From the NCBI GenBank assembly GCA_028285755.1, contig JANQOQ010000008.1:319399-383398 (forward strand): a stretch of 64,000 nt of DNA. Reading direction: 5' to 3'. The DNA is from Puniceicoccaceae bacterium (GTDB taxonomy: Bacteria; Verrucomicrobiota; Verrucomicrobiia; Opitutales; JAFGAQ01). Within the stretch, counting starts at the first letter, position 1. Each line of letters starts with the position of its first letter. Below are positions 27,301 through 34,528 of this stretch, in pieces. Both the position numbers and the translations under genes were made by a program. The notes under the pieces are model-generated. The model searched no databases. It was not told where the DNA came from and saw nothing but the letters and a program-made list of their open reading frames with translations.

Positions 27301-27385
27301 AATTTTGCAACGGGTAGGCAGAAACTCCGGAGTGGATGTATTATCCGAGGAATATAAGCGTTATCTACCTCCGATCTTTTTATAG
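24299..27385 (+). CDS. Large single-pass membrane protein, partner of the GAP1-N2-like protein
   Basis: 1028 residues, unrecognised family. Residues 1-350 are cytosolic and mostly helical, with repeated 40-70 residue blocks (for example LEHFISQLNAGHYYAAIEVAQ, LLQQLTVIRRLGSWRDASK). A strongly basic stretch (about 355-378, KRKSKVKKKRKPLEKE) precedes one transmembrane helix (about 381-401). The periplasmic part has long coiled-coil segments (about 430-640) and a C-terminal domain (about 700-1028) rich in aromatic residues, with YEMIYTFGQIEV-like strands. Length, helix position and topology mirror the upstream gene, and the ATGA overlap means the two are made together. They are probably subunits of one envelope-spanning complex. 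No enzyme motif was found. Confidence 0.7.
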   Translation: MTQNTKALILKIVRILDNRDADGQAELLAEQYVGACTRVNERLEHFISQLNAGHYYAAIEVAQVVPSLNQQLDGIRFPRESEWNQYCERAGYRTFDGFNTEHLRKFKEVTADMDAGQPEEYREYRKSIILKDDKAALNALRELNRNHPSDKTAYNELTTLESREFARIEKGLENLLAQGDEKAIVKQVKLVKAESWVIPMESTLWQQSEDIYNKHTLNQKTELIDSLLQQLTVIRRLGSWRDASKLIKNLEQLKGSSEYKSQPTEIQATVQDNIDWYYTQSEQSQPRAEDPGKALAAAFAKKLDRSSLEKKVKQADSEALRQMQSELKHDWDELGRKSPESATKLELEYRDAQQLLASKRKSKVKKKRKPLEKELQKSTNPWILPLIALLMLSASLLIFIHQREGSIASEVDLLYSANKIESTRKALVKWDRFTFSFFSRYNPFRNHRANEAVENIRLWIVDLDTRNERIHQFLDEIRTSIEQPLSIAEINRLRTNLETAELLAGEVPAEWKVEFSRQIPELESKLDRAFNEGFAKIRNEIEAEIAEIRSIVDERLAFDQVKIPVNIEGTLNALKSRVDDLKPKLLAWRDNEGLADQMEALGILEAHIERFHEGVDGFENLSLSLNESLSLDEYLDNIEQLHENPLVAQPTVIASNEIHTHANQLRNLQQSLLMPNNELAWREFIRNLDRPLVPADSDAKELAAFRAWVNHAWLGDIHQYQVVNYRNGQKVDDGEMIYTFGQIEVESRGNGAQVLLIQNARIFADNRVGTDTPFNDTIFECMTASSGAPINGVFLVYQRITPESSFYQQLPVLSGFEESSERITIPLLEVLDIIREDRFIHPLFKAYLTQGLIQVMIVRAYDWGLNFSPDAQIDYKILMDIQSRFFPYDWLRPSIRNQYTQALVNFYDRRQSWTYMEQAIAGRELFKVLEDQRIRYAGYIDLDGLPFIIKNTPQDRKLFGLNEKGEVVTLRNFDEENGRNDWIEDGMRLTPLLYFNDRPELILQRVGRNSGVDVLSEEYKRYLPPIFL

Positions 27386-27391
27386 GGAGTA

Positions 27392-28285
27392 CTAGCTCTT
27401 GGCAAGTTCGGCAGCGTTATCGATGCCCAGTGATTTATAAATACGAAGAGTAGCGTCAGATTTATTGAGTGTGTAGAAATGCACCCCCCTGACTCCGTTG
27501 TCTACCAAATCGCTGACTTGCTCGGTCGCCCAATGGATACCGACTTCCTTGGCGTAATCGTCATCCTTGGCACGATCCATTGCACGCAAAAGCTTGGCGG
27601 GGAAGCGCGCTCCGAGGGCGAGTTCTGCCATGCGCTTCATGCCCTTTCGGGCTACAATAGGCATAATGCCTGCGATAATGGGCACATGGATGCCGGCAAG
27701 CTCACAACGTTCCTGGAAGTCATAAAAATCCCGATTGTCGAAAAAGAGTTGAGTGCAAATATAGTCTGCCCCCGCATCGACCTTGCGTTTAAGGTATTCG
27801 ATTTCGAGCAGGCGATTAGGGCAGCCGGGATGTCCTTCCGGAAAACCGGCTACACCGATACCCATTGCAGGGTAATGCTTTTTAATGTATGCTACGAGCT
27901 CACTGGCATAGGCGAAGCCCCCTTCGAAGGCGACGAACTCACTTTGGCCTTTGGGTGGGTCACCACGCAGGGCCATGATGTTTTGGACACCACTGTTATG
28001 GTAGTTCTTAAGGATATCGCCGATTTCATCCTGCGTGTGGCCGACCGTGGTCAGGTGGGATACCACAGTCAGGCCGCTTTCTTTGGTCAACTTGACGACC
28101 AGATCGTGGGTGAGCTCGCGGGTACCTCCACCGGCACCATAGGTAACGCTCACATAGCTGGGTTGCAGTGTATTCAACTCGCTGATGGCGTTGTAAAGAT
28201 TTTCTGAGGCTTCCTGTGTTTTGGGCGGAAAAAATTCAAAACTGAAGCTAGGTCGCTGGTTGTGTAGTACCTGTGCGATATTCAT
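27392..28285 (-). CDS. metF: 5,10-methylenetetrahydrofolate reductase
   Basis: FAD-dependent reduction of methylene-THF to methyl-THF for methionine synthesis. 297 residues, the normal bacterial length. Seen: SFEFFPPKTQEASENLY at the N-terminus (catalytic glutamate in the FEFFPP motif), YVSVTYGAGGGTRE, the IMALRGDPP folate-binding motif, IGVAGFPEGHP and a C-terminal GVRGVHFYTLN. The convergent stop lies 6 bases from the end of the large membrane protein gene, and I see no terminator there. Confidence 0.96.
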   Translation of the reverse strand: MNIAQVLHNQRPSFSFEFFPPKTQEASENLYNAISELNTLQPSYVSVTYGAGGGTRELTHDLVVKLTKESGLTVVSHLTTVGHTQDEIGDILKNYHNSGVQNIMALRGDPPKGQSEFVAFEGGFAYASELVAYIKKHYPAMGIGVAGFPEGHPGCPNRLLEIEYLKRKVDAGADYICTQLFFDNRDFYDFQERCELAGIHVPIIAGIMPIVARKGMKRMAELALGARFPAKLLRAMDRAKDDDYAKEVGIHWATEQVSDLVDNGVRGVHFYTLNKSDATLRIYKSLGIDNAAELAKS

Positions 28286-28322
28286 AATGGCAATTAAGGG
28301 GTTGTCGGCCTAATTTTCAATC

Positions 28323-29234
28323 TCATAACTCGCTGAGCCCAAAAACGGCACGGGAGTAGTCTTCGCGGTCAAAGGGTTTCAGGTCTTCGGGCTTTTCACC
28401 AAGGCCCACGTAGTAAACCGGTTTTTGCAATTCACGATAGATGGCCACGATAGCACCTCCCTTTGAAGTGCCATCGAGTTTGGTGACGATGAGGCCTGAG
28501 AGTGGAAAGCTATCGTTGAAGACTCTTGCTTGCTGAATGGAGTTGGAGCCTATGCTGCCATCTACAACAAGCCAGCTGCTGTGGGGGGCTTCGGAATCCT
28601 GCTTGGCGAGCACGCGCTTAATTTTGGCGAGCTCATCCATGAGGTTGCTTTTGGTATGGAGCCTGCCTGCTGTATCGATGATGAGGTAGTCTGCATTTCG
28701 TGCCCTTGCGGCTGCGTAGGCATCATAAGCTACTGCCGCGGCATCGGCGCCCTGTTGGCTGGCGATCAATGGGAGACCCAGGCGATCACACCATTCTTTC
28801 AGTTGCTCATTTGCAGCAGCGCGAAAGGTATCTGCCGCAGCGATGAGCACCGAGTGACCGGTATCCTGCAAATGTTTGCCGAGTTTGGCGCAGGAAGTGG
28901 TTTTTCCGGAGCCATTCACGCCGATCATGCAGATGACGTGGGGCTGATGCTCCCCTTTTTTCAATTGCCCCTCGGAGCCTTCAAGTTGACGGATCAGGAC
29001 TTCAGCACCGATTTCTCCGGCAGACTTTTCACGGAAGGATTTGTCTTTTTTGTAAGCTGAGCGAATGGTATCGATAACTTCCTCGGTAGTTTCAACGCCA
29101 AAGTCAGCGGTGTAGAGCATCTCCTCAAGCTCCTCAATACTGTCCTCATCCAGCTGAGCCTGACCAAATATCGTGGCGACGCGGTCTGCGGTTTTGGAAA
29201 ACCCTTTTTTAAAGAAGCCAAAAAAATTACTCAT
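28323..29234 (-). CDS. ftsY: Signal recognition particle receptor FtsY
   Basis: SRP GTPase receptor that docks ribosome-SRP complexes at the membrane. 303 residues: a short N domain without the acidic A domain, so it is the compact form. GTPase motifs: GVNGSGKTT at 105-113, DTAGR at 187-191 and TKLDG at 251-255. The usual DATTGQN loop reads VDGSIGSN here (224-231), a variation that should still bind GTP. It is 4 bases after nusB in a ribBA-like/ribH/nusB/ftsY cluster. Confidence 0.95.
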   Translation of the reverse strand: MSNFFGFFKKGFSKTADRVATIFGQAQLDEDSIEELEEMLYTADFGVETTEEVIDTIRSAYKKDKSFREKSAGEIGAEVLIRQLEGSEGQLKKGEHQPHVICMIGVNGSGKTTSCAKLGKHLQDTGHSVLIAAADTFRAAANEQLKEWCDRLGLPLIASQQGADAAAVAYDAYAAARARNADYLIIDTAGRLHTKSNLMDELAKIKRVLAKQDSEAPHSSWLVVDGSIGSNSIQQARVFNDSFPLSGLIVTKLDGTSKGGAIVAIYRELQKPVYYVGLGEKPEDLKPFDREDYSRAVFGLSEL

Positions 29235-29238
29235 GGTA

Positions 29239-29724
29239 TTAGTCTACTAGGCCGTCGAGGATATCGTCTGCGGATTCCGGCTGGCCTGCGGCCTGGCGCA
29301 GGGGTCGGTCGAGTTGGTTTTTATAGCGATCCAGAATACCGTTGATGAAGCGCTTGCTGTCTTCCTTGGAAAACGCTTTTCCCAGATTGACGGCTTCATT
29401 GATGGTGACAATAGGTGGAATGTCATCACAGTAAATGAGTTCGTAGAAGGCAAGGCGCAGGATGGAGAGGTCTACCTTGGCGATACGGTCAAAAGTCCAG
29501 TTTTTGGCCATGGACCGGATGTGATTATCGATTTCGTCGATATGCTCGATAACGCCGTAGATCAGCTTCTCTGCGAAGGTGTAATATGCGCGCTCCTTCT
29601 CCATGCTTTCGTAAAATGAGAGGAGGGCGTCCTGCACGATTTCGGGCCGGTTGATTTCCCATGCGTAGAGGAACTGCATAGCTGCCCGTCGATTCGCGCT
29701 TCGTTTGGAAATCTTGTCCTTCAT
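29239..29724 (-). CDS. nusB: Transcription antitermination factor NusB
   Basis: Binds boxA RNA with NusE and promotes rRNA antitermination. With the ATG at 29724 the protein has 161 residues: SKRSANRRAAMQFLYAWEIN, the central SMAKNWTFDRIAKVDLSILRLAFYEL signature and the C-terminal INEAVNLGKAFSKEDSKRFINGILD. The frame is open 43 codons upstream, but that part lies inside ribH and has no NusB resemblance. The ribH stop is 1 base upstream, the common ribH-nusB arrangement. Confidence 0.95.
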   Translation of the reverse strand: MKDKISKRSANRRAAMQFLYAWEINRPEIVQDALLSFYESMEKERAYYTFAEKLIYGVIEHIDEIDNHIRSMAKNWTFDRIAKVDLSILRLAFYELIYCDDIPPIVTINEAVNLGKAFSKEDSKRFINGILDRYKNQLDRPLRQAAGQPESADDILDGLVD

Positions 29725-29725
29725 C

Positions 29726-30190
29726 TTACTTCCAAAGTGCCATTTCCACAGCTGCGGACGCGAACTCTTTGCCGCGCGGGATGTCGCCGATGGTGCGGGC
29801 TTCCGCCTGCTCGCGATTTTCGCCGGTGATGACACCGTTAATAATGGGTACACTGTATTTTAGGCTAACGTCCTGTAGGCCCTTGGATACGGTTTGCGAG
29901 ATGAGTTCGTGGTGGTTGGTATCTCCCGCAACGATAACGCCCAAGGCGATGATTACGTGAAATTTATGCGATTTTGCGCGGAGCAGGCTTGCGTAGGCAA
30001 GCTCGGCTGAGCCAGGTACGCGCGAGATGTGGATATGGGAGTCTGTGGCTCCCAGCTCCTTCAAGTGATCCACGGACTGAGTCATGAGCCCTTCGATCAT
30101 CTCGCTATTGTAACGTGCAGCGATGATTGCCACGTGTATTTTACGAACCTTGTTTGGGTCGAAAGTTGTACTTCCACTGTCTAAACTCAT
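29726..30190 (-). CDS. ribH: 6,7-dimethyl-8-ribityllumazine synthase
   Basis: Penultimate riboflavin step: condenses the ribityl-diaminouracil with dihydroxybutanone phosphate. 154 residues. Seen: IAARYNSEMIEGLM, the HISRVPGSAELAYAS motif, ALGVIVAGDTNHHELI with the catalytic histidine pair, and the VPIINGVITGENREQAEAR segment. It lies between the RibB-type gene and nusB on one strand, so riboflavin synthesis and nusB are cotranscribed. Confidence 0.95.
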   Translation of the reverse strand: MSLDSGSTTFDPNKVRKIHVAIIAARYNSEMIEGLMTQSVDHLKELGATDSHIHISRVPGSAELAYASLLRAKSHKFHVIIALGVIVAGDTNHHELISQTVSKGLQDVSLKYSVPIINGVITGENREQAEARTIGDIPRGKEFASAAVEMALWK

Positions 30191-30224
30191 GTTTTTCTAA
30201 ATCTTTCAATGAACGACTACCGGA

Positions 30225-31337
30225 TTATTCTTCCAGCAGGCCGATTTGTTCTACAATTTCCAGGCCATAACCCCTTAAAGCGACTACTTTTTTGGGTTGG
30301 CTGGTTAAAAGCCTAATTTTTGCGATACCCAGGTCTGCCAGAATTTGAGCCCCGGTACCGTAGTCCTTGGCGTCCATCTTGGGTTCGAGGAGCTTGGATT
30401 TGCCTTTATCATCCTTACCAACCCGTATACCGCCATCTGGATTCTGGATATAGACAATAACCCCTTTGCCTTCTTTGGCAATCGCCTCCAGGGCTTTGTC
30501 TTGGCTCATTTTGTTTTTGGAATCGGTAGCTGCAAAAACATCCCCCAATACGTTTGAGCTTTGCACGCGCACGAGTGTGGGGCTATCATCGAGTGTGCCC
30601 TTTGTAAGCACAATGTGCTTACGGCCGCTGAGCTTGGCGTGGTATACAGTGAGCGTGAATTCGCCATATTCGGTATTTACAATATCTGTGGCAAGGCGCT
30701 CCACGAGTTTTTCGCGTTCGTGGCGATACTCGATCAACTCGGCAATACTGATCATTTTCAGTCCATGCTTTTCCTTAAATTTAATGAGGTCTGGCAATCG
30801 GGCGACGGTGCCATCGTCATTGACAATTTCGCAGAGCACGCCGCTGGGGTTGAGACCTGCAAGTATTGCGAGATCGACTGCCGCTTCGGTATGGCCGGCG
30901 CGCTCCAGTACGCCTCCGGCACGTGCACGCAAGGGGAAGATGTGGCCGGGCTGCACCAGCATATCCGGTGTGGACGAAGGATCCCCGACAATGCGGATAG
31001 TTTCGGTGCGATCATAGGCGCTAATGCCCGTGGTGATACCTTCGGAGGCATCTACGCTCACGGTGAAATCGGTACGAAAGGAGTCCTTATTATTGGCGAC
31101 CATGGGGTTGAGCCCCAATCGCTTGAGTTGATGTTCCGCAGTAGGAACGCATACGATGCCGCTGCAGTAACGAATCATCATATTGACTGTTTCAGGGGTC
31201 ACTTTGGAAGCAGCCATGATAAGATCACCCTCGTTTTCGCGGTTCTCATCGTCCGTAACGATCACGAGTTTACCCTCTGCAATATCGCTGATTGCAGACT
31301 CTATACTGTCGAAATACTTAGAAATGGGCTCTTCCAT
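30225..31337 (-). CDS. ribB: 3,4-dihydroxy-2-butanone 4-phosphate synthase fused to a degenerate GTP cyclohydrolase II domain
   Basis: 370 residues. The N-terminal domain (1-205) is a complete DHBP synthase: IVTDDENRENEGDLIMAA, PEHQ-like core, DASEGITTGISAYDR, HIFPLRARAGGVLERAGHTEA. The C-terminal domain has the GTP cyclohydrolase II outline (ending KVVALRGYGLEIVEQI) but not its site: where RibA has R-V-H-S-E-C-L and later C-D-C-G zinc ligands, this protein reads RVQSSNVLGDVFAATDSKNK, with no cysteine and no histidine, and the GTP-binding loop is replaced. It resembles the RibB-RibX fusions described in Proteobacteria. Riboflavin synthesis would need a separate RibA elsewhere. Confidence 0.88.
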   Translation of the reverse strand: MEEPISKYFDSIESAISDIAEGKLVIVTDDENRENEGDLIMAASKVTPETVNMMIRYCSGIVCVPTAEHQLKRLGLNPMVANNKDSFRTDFTVSVDASEGITTGISAYDRTETIRIVGDPSSTPDMLVQPGHIFPLRARAGGVLERAGHTEAAVDLAILAGLNPSGVLCEIVNDDGTVARLPDLIKFKEKHGLKMISIAELIEYRHEREKLVERLATDIVNTEYGEFTLTVYHAKLSGRKHIVLTKGTLDDSPTLVRVQSSNVLGDVFAATDSKNKMSQDKALEAIAKEGKGVIVYIQNPDGGIRVGKDDKGKSKLLEPKMDAKDYGTGAQILADLGIAKIRLLTSQPKKVVALRGYGLEIVEQIGLLEE

Positions 31338-31380
31338 TAAAAGCTTTTCAATTCATTTAAGACGTTTAGTCTAGGCGAAA

Positions 31381-32733
31381 ATGAAAGTGATCGTTGTTGG
31401 AGCCGGAGAGGTGGGGTACTACCTATCCGAAGTGATGAGCCAGGAAAAGTTCGATATCACCGTGATCGATCTGGATCCTGAGTCGGCTGCCAAGGTAGAT
31501 GAGGAGCTGGATGTGCATGTGATGATCGGCAATGGTAGCTCCGCGGCCATGCTCAATAAAGCAGGAGTGAGCACTGCGGATTTTGTGATTTCCGTAACCA
31601 GTGATGATCTGACGAATCTGGTATGCTGCTCACTCACAAAGGCGTTGAACGACCGGGCGATTACGATTGCGCGTATTCACGATGCTACGTATGCGGATCA
31701 CACCCTGGTGAATTATCAGCTGCATTTTGGCATTGATCACTTGCTGAACCCGGAGGCCCTTTGCGCAGTGGAAATTGCGAAGGAGATCCGTAATCCCGGG
31801 CGGGTGGCGATTGAGAATTTTGCTCGGGGAAAGATCGAGGTGCAACAGGTCAATGTCTCAAAATCTGCCAAGATTACAGACAAGCCCTTAAAGGAGATCA
31901 CGCTGCCCTCGGAAGTGCGCATTGCCTCCGTTATCCGTGAAGGAAAACTCGAAGTGGCAACAGCAAATACCGTGATACTACCCGATGATAAGGTGACGCT
32001 TTTTGGTTTGGCGGACCAGATCGGTAAAGTGAAAACCATGCTCGACCCCGCCAGTAGCATGGATCAGGTGCGGGTAGTACTCTTCGGGGGATCGGATATC
32101 GCAATCTCGTTGATACGCCTGCTGAATAATCCGCGATTTAAAATACGGGTGCTGGAGAAGGACAGCACAATTTGTAAGGACCTCGCCGCGCGTTTCCCGA
32201 ATGTTACGATTATTCGTGGAGATGCGACTTCGCGCCGTTTGCTCGAGGAGGAGCAAATCGGCAGCAGTGATTACTTTGTGGCCTGCACGAAGCGGGACGA
32301 ATATAACGTGATGACCGGTATCCAGGCCTCGAAGCTAGGTGTAAAGCACGTGCAGATCGTGATCAATAAACCCGACTATGAGCCCCTGCTCAACAACATG
32401 CAGGATACTCTGGGGGTTGAACTTCTGGTCTCACCCAGGCTCGCTACTGCCAATGAACTGCTTCGGCTGATATCCACCAAACCTTCACTTGAGCTTGCGC
32501 ACATACCGGATAGTGATGCCAAAATCATCCAGATTCGCGTAAGTAACCGAAGCGCTGCAGTTGGCAAGCGATTGAAGGATATCCAAAGACCGGATAATAC
32601 GATCGTGATCTCCATATTGCACAAATACAATGCACGTGTACCGACGGCGGATGATGTAATCCTCGCGGGCGATCGTATCGTAGCGCTCACCGACGATGAG
32701 CACGAGGCGGATCTGGTCGATATTTTTGCGTAA
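31381..32733 (+). CDS. trkA: Trk potassium uptake system peripheral protein TrkA
   Basis: NAD(H)-binding gating ring of the Trk K+ channel. 450 residues in two RCK repeats: first nucleotide-binding fold at VVGAGEVGYYLSE (5-17) and second at RVVLFGGSDIAISL (about 232-245), each followed by a TrkA-C domain. The acidic end of strand 2, VIDLDPESA, indicates NAD rather than NADP. trkH begins 6 bases downstream, so both are one operon divergent from the riboflavin genes. Confidence 0.95.
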   Translation: MKVIVVGAGEVGYYLSEVMSQEKFDITVIDLDPESAAKVDEELDVHVMIGNGSSAAMLNKAGVSTADFVISVTSDDLTNLVCCSLTKALNDRAITIARIHDATYADHTLVNYQLHFGIDHLLNPEALCAVEIAKEIRNPGRVAIENFARGKIEVQQVNVSKSAKITDKPLKEITLPSEVRIASVIREGKLEVATANTVILPDDKVTLFGLADQIGKVKTMLDPASSMDQVRVVLFGGSDIAISLIRLLNNPRFKIRVLEKDSTICKDLAARFPNVTIIRGDATSRRLLEEEQIGSSDYFVACTKRDEYNVMTGIQASKLGVKHVQIVINKPDYEPLLNNMQDTLGVELLVSPRLATANELLRLISTKPSLELAHIPDSDAKIIQIRVSNRSAAVGKRLKDIQRPDNTIVISILHKYNARVPTADDVILAGDRIVALTDDEHEADLVDIFA

Positions 32734-32739
32734 TTTCGG

Positions 32740-34215
32740 ATGAATTATCCCATCATATTTCGCCTGCTGAGTAACATTACGTATGTGCTTTGCAGTGCAT
32801 TTGTCATCTGTCTGGGGGTCGCCTTTATTTATCGACCCGAAGGAACCCTGACAGAAGCGATCAAGGGATTTGGCACCTGTTTATTAATCACGTTGTTCTT
32901 AGGGACGGTTTTTCGTTATCTGGGGCGTAATGCGACCAATAAAATCTTTCGCAAGGAGGCGCTAACGCTTATTGGTCTATCCTGGATTTTGGCGAGTTTG
33001 GTCAGTGCGTTGCCTTATTATGTAATTCTGGAGGACTGTCACTTTATAGATGCATGGTTTGAGTCGGTATCGGGAGTGACGACTACCGGGGCTACGGTTT
33101 TTGGGCAGGTGGAGCATTTCCCGAGGAGCCTGATGTTCTGGCGTTGCTTTACGCAGTGGATCGGTGGCCTGGGGGTTGTGGTCTTGTTTGTGGCGTTGCT
33201 GGCAAATCTGGGTTCCGGGGCAAAGTTTATCATCAGCAACGAATCTTCGAGCCAAAGCAATGATCTGGATGATAGCTCGATGGTGCAGGGAGCGAAGCGC
33301 ATCATGCTTTATTATATAGGTTTATCGGTTCTGTGCGTTTTAACTTATAAAATGCTGGGCCAGACGTGGTTTGATTCGGTGTGCCATATGTTTACGAGTG
33401 TGGCTTCCGGAGGATTCAGTACTATGGATGAGGGGGTTGCCGCTTATGAGGAACCTGCTCTGGAATGGGCAAAAATTATTTTCATGTATCTGGCGGGATT
33501 GAGCTTCTTATTTGTCATCAAGTTGATCCGACAGGGCAAACGCGCGTTTAGCAGTGGCCTGGAGTCTTTTTATTATACCGTAATTATACTCGGAGCGACG
33601 GCGATCATAGTGCTTTACAATGATCCGAGTATGGCAAACTACACACTGGAACACAAAATACGTGCAGCGATGTTTCAGGTGGTCTCGATCAGCACAACGA
33701 CCGGATATGCGACTGAGGACTTTGCGGCCTGGGCAAACCCGCTAAAGTGGATACTCATTTTCATCATGACGATCGGAGGCTGCTCGAGCTCTACAGCAGG
33801 AGGTATCAAGGTGATTCGCCTGGTAGCCATGTTTCGCGTCGTGCGCCAGAGTATTGAGAAGACTTATCGTGCTCGTGTGGTGCGTCCGCTTTATCTTAAT
33901 GGTAAAGCAGTGGATGAAACCATGCGGGATAACTTATATAACTATCTCATTATCAATGCGATCATTTGCCTGCTGAGTATTGGTATTTTTTCGTTCCTGC
34001 AGCCGGAGGCAGATTTTGAGACCAGTCTTTCTGCAGTGTTTGCAAGCCTTTTTAATATTGGCCCGGGTCTGGGTGAAGTGGGACCCACGAGTAACTTTGG
34101 TTTTTTGGAAACACCGACAAAATTCGGGCTATCTGTATTGATGATACTCGGGCGCCTGGAAATCTATGCGCTCATCGTGTTGTTCTCGCCTTCATTGTGG
34201 CGAAAGTTTAGTTAA
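32740..34215 (+). CDS. trkH: Trk potassium uptake system membrane protein TrkH
   Basis: Ion-conducting subunit of the Trk K+ transporter. 491 residues with four M1-P-M2 repeats; the selectivity-filter loops are visible as SGVTTTGATV, TSVASGGFST, SISTTTGYAT and FNIGPGLGEVG. The C-terminus ends on the last helix. The gene is coupled to trkA, and its stop is 2 bases from the convergent ferredoxin gene. Confidence 0.95.
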   Translation: MNYPIIFRLLSNITYVLCSAFVICLGVAFIYRPEGTLTEAIKGFGTCLLITLFLGTVFRYLGRNATNKIFRKEALTLIGLSWILASLVSALPYYVILEDCHFIDAWFESVSGVTTTGATVFGQVEHFPRSLMFWRCFTQWIGGLGVVVLFVALLANLGSGAKFIISNESSSQSNDLDDSSMVQGAKRIMLYYIGLSVLCVLTYKMLGQTWFDSVCHMFTSVASGGFSTMDEGVAAYEEPALEWAKIIFMYLAGLSFLFVIKLIRQGKRAFSSGLESFYYTVIILGATAIIVLYNDPSMANYTLEHKIRAAMFQVVSISTTTGYATEDFAAWANPLKWILIFIMTIGGCSSSTAGGIKVIRLVAMFRVVRQSIEKTYRARVVRPLYLNGKAVDETMRDNLYNYLIINAIICLLSIGIFSFLQPEADFETSLSAVFASLFNIGPGLGEVGPTSNFGFLETPTKFGLSVLMILGRLEIYALIVLFSPSLWRKFS

Positions 34216-34217
34216 TC

Positions 34218-34451
34218 CTACTTACCGTCATCGCCGATCGCTTCTACTGGGCAATCGTTGAGCGCTTCCACGCAGAGCTCATTATCCTCTTCTGACTCGG
34301 GTTGCTTGTAGACATAAGAATGTCCATCGTCGTCATTTCGTGTAAAGAAATCAGGCGCAATTTCGCGGCACAGATCGCAGTCGATACAGTTTTCATCGAC
34401 GTAGAATTTACCGTCTACGTTGATCTCATATTTTGCTTCTTTATCGGCCAT
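34218..34451 (-). CDS. Small [4Fe-4S] ferredoxin
   Basis: A 77-residue acidic electron carrier. Three cysteines come from ENCIDCDLC and the fourth from NDCPVEAI near the C-terminus, which is enough for one [4Fe-4S] cluster; the second cluster motif of 2[4Fe-4S] ferredoxins is reduced to a helix, as in Thermotoga-type monocluster ferredoxins. The partner is unknown. The start is divergent from mutL with a 77-bp gap to the mutL start chosen here. Confidence 0.9.
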   Translation of the reverse strand: MADKEAKYEINVDGKFYVDENCIDCDLCREIAPDFFTRNDDDGHSYVYKQPESEEDNELCVEALNDCPVEAIGDDGK

Positions 34452-34528
34452 AAATGATTAATTATAGAAAAACGTTTATAGATACACCTGCATTTTTCAA
34501 GCCGCAGACGAGTGTGATCGCAGATTTA

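Noticed and set aside
31338-31380. FMN riboswitch before the riboflavin genes
   Set aside because: The gap to the divergent trkA is 43 bases, too short for an RFN element, and no conserved part is seen.
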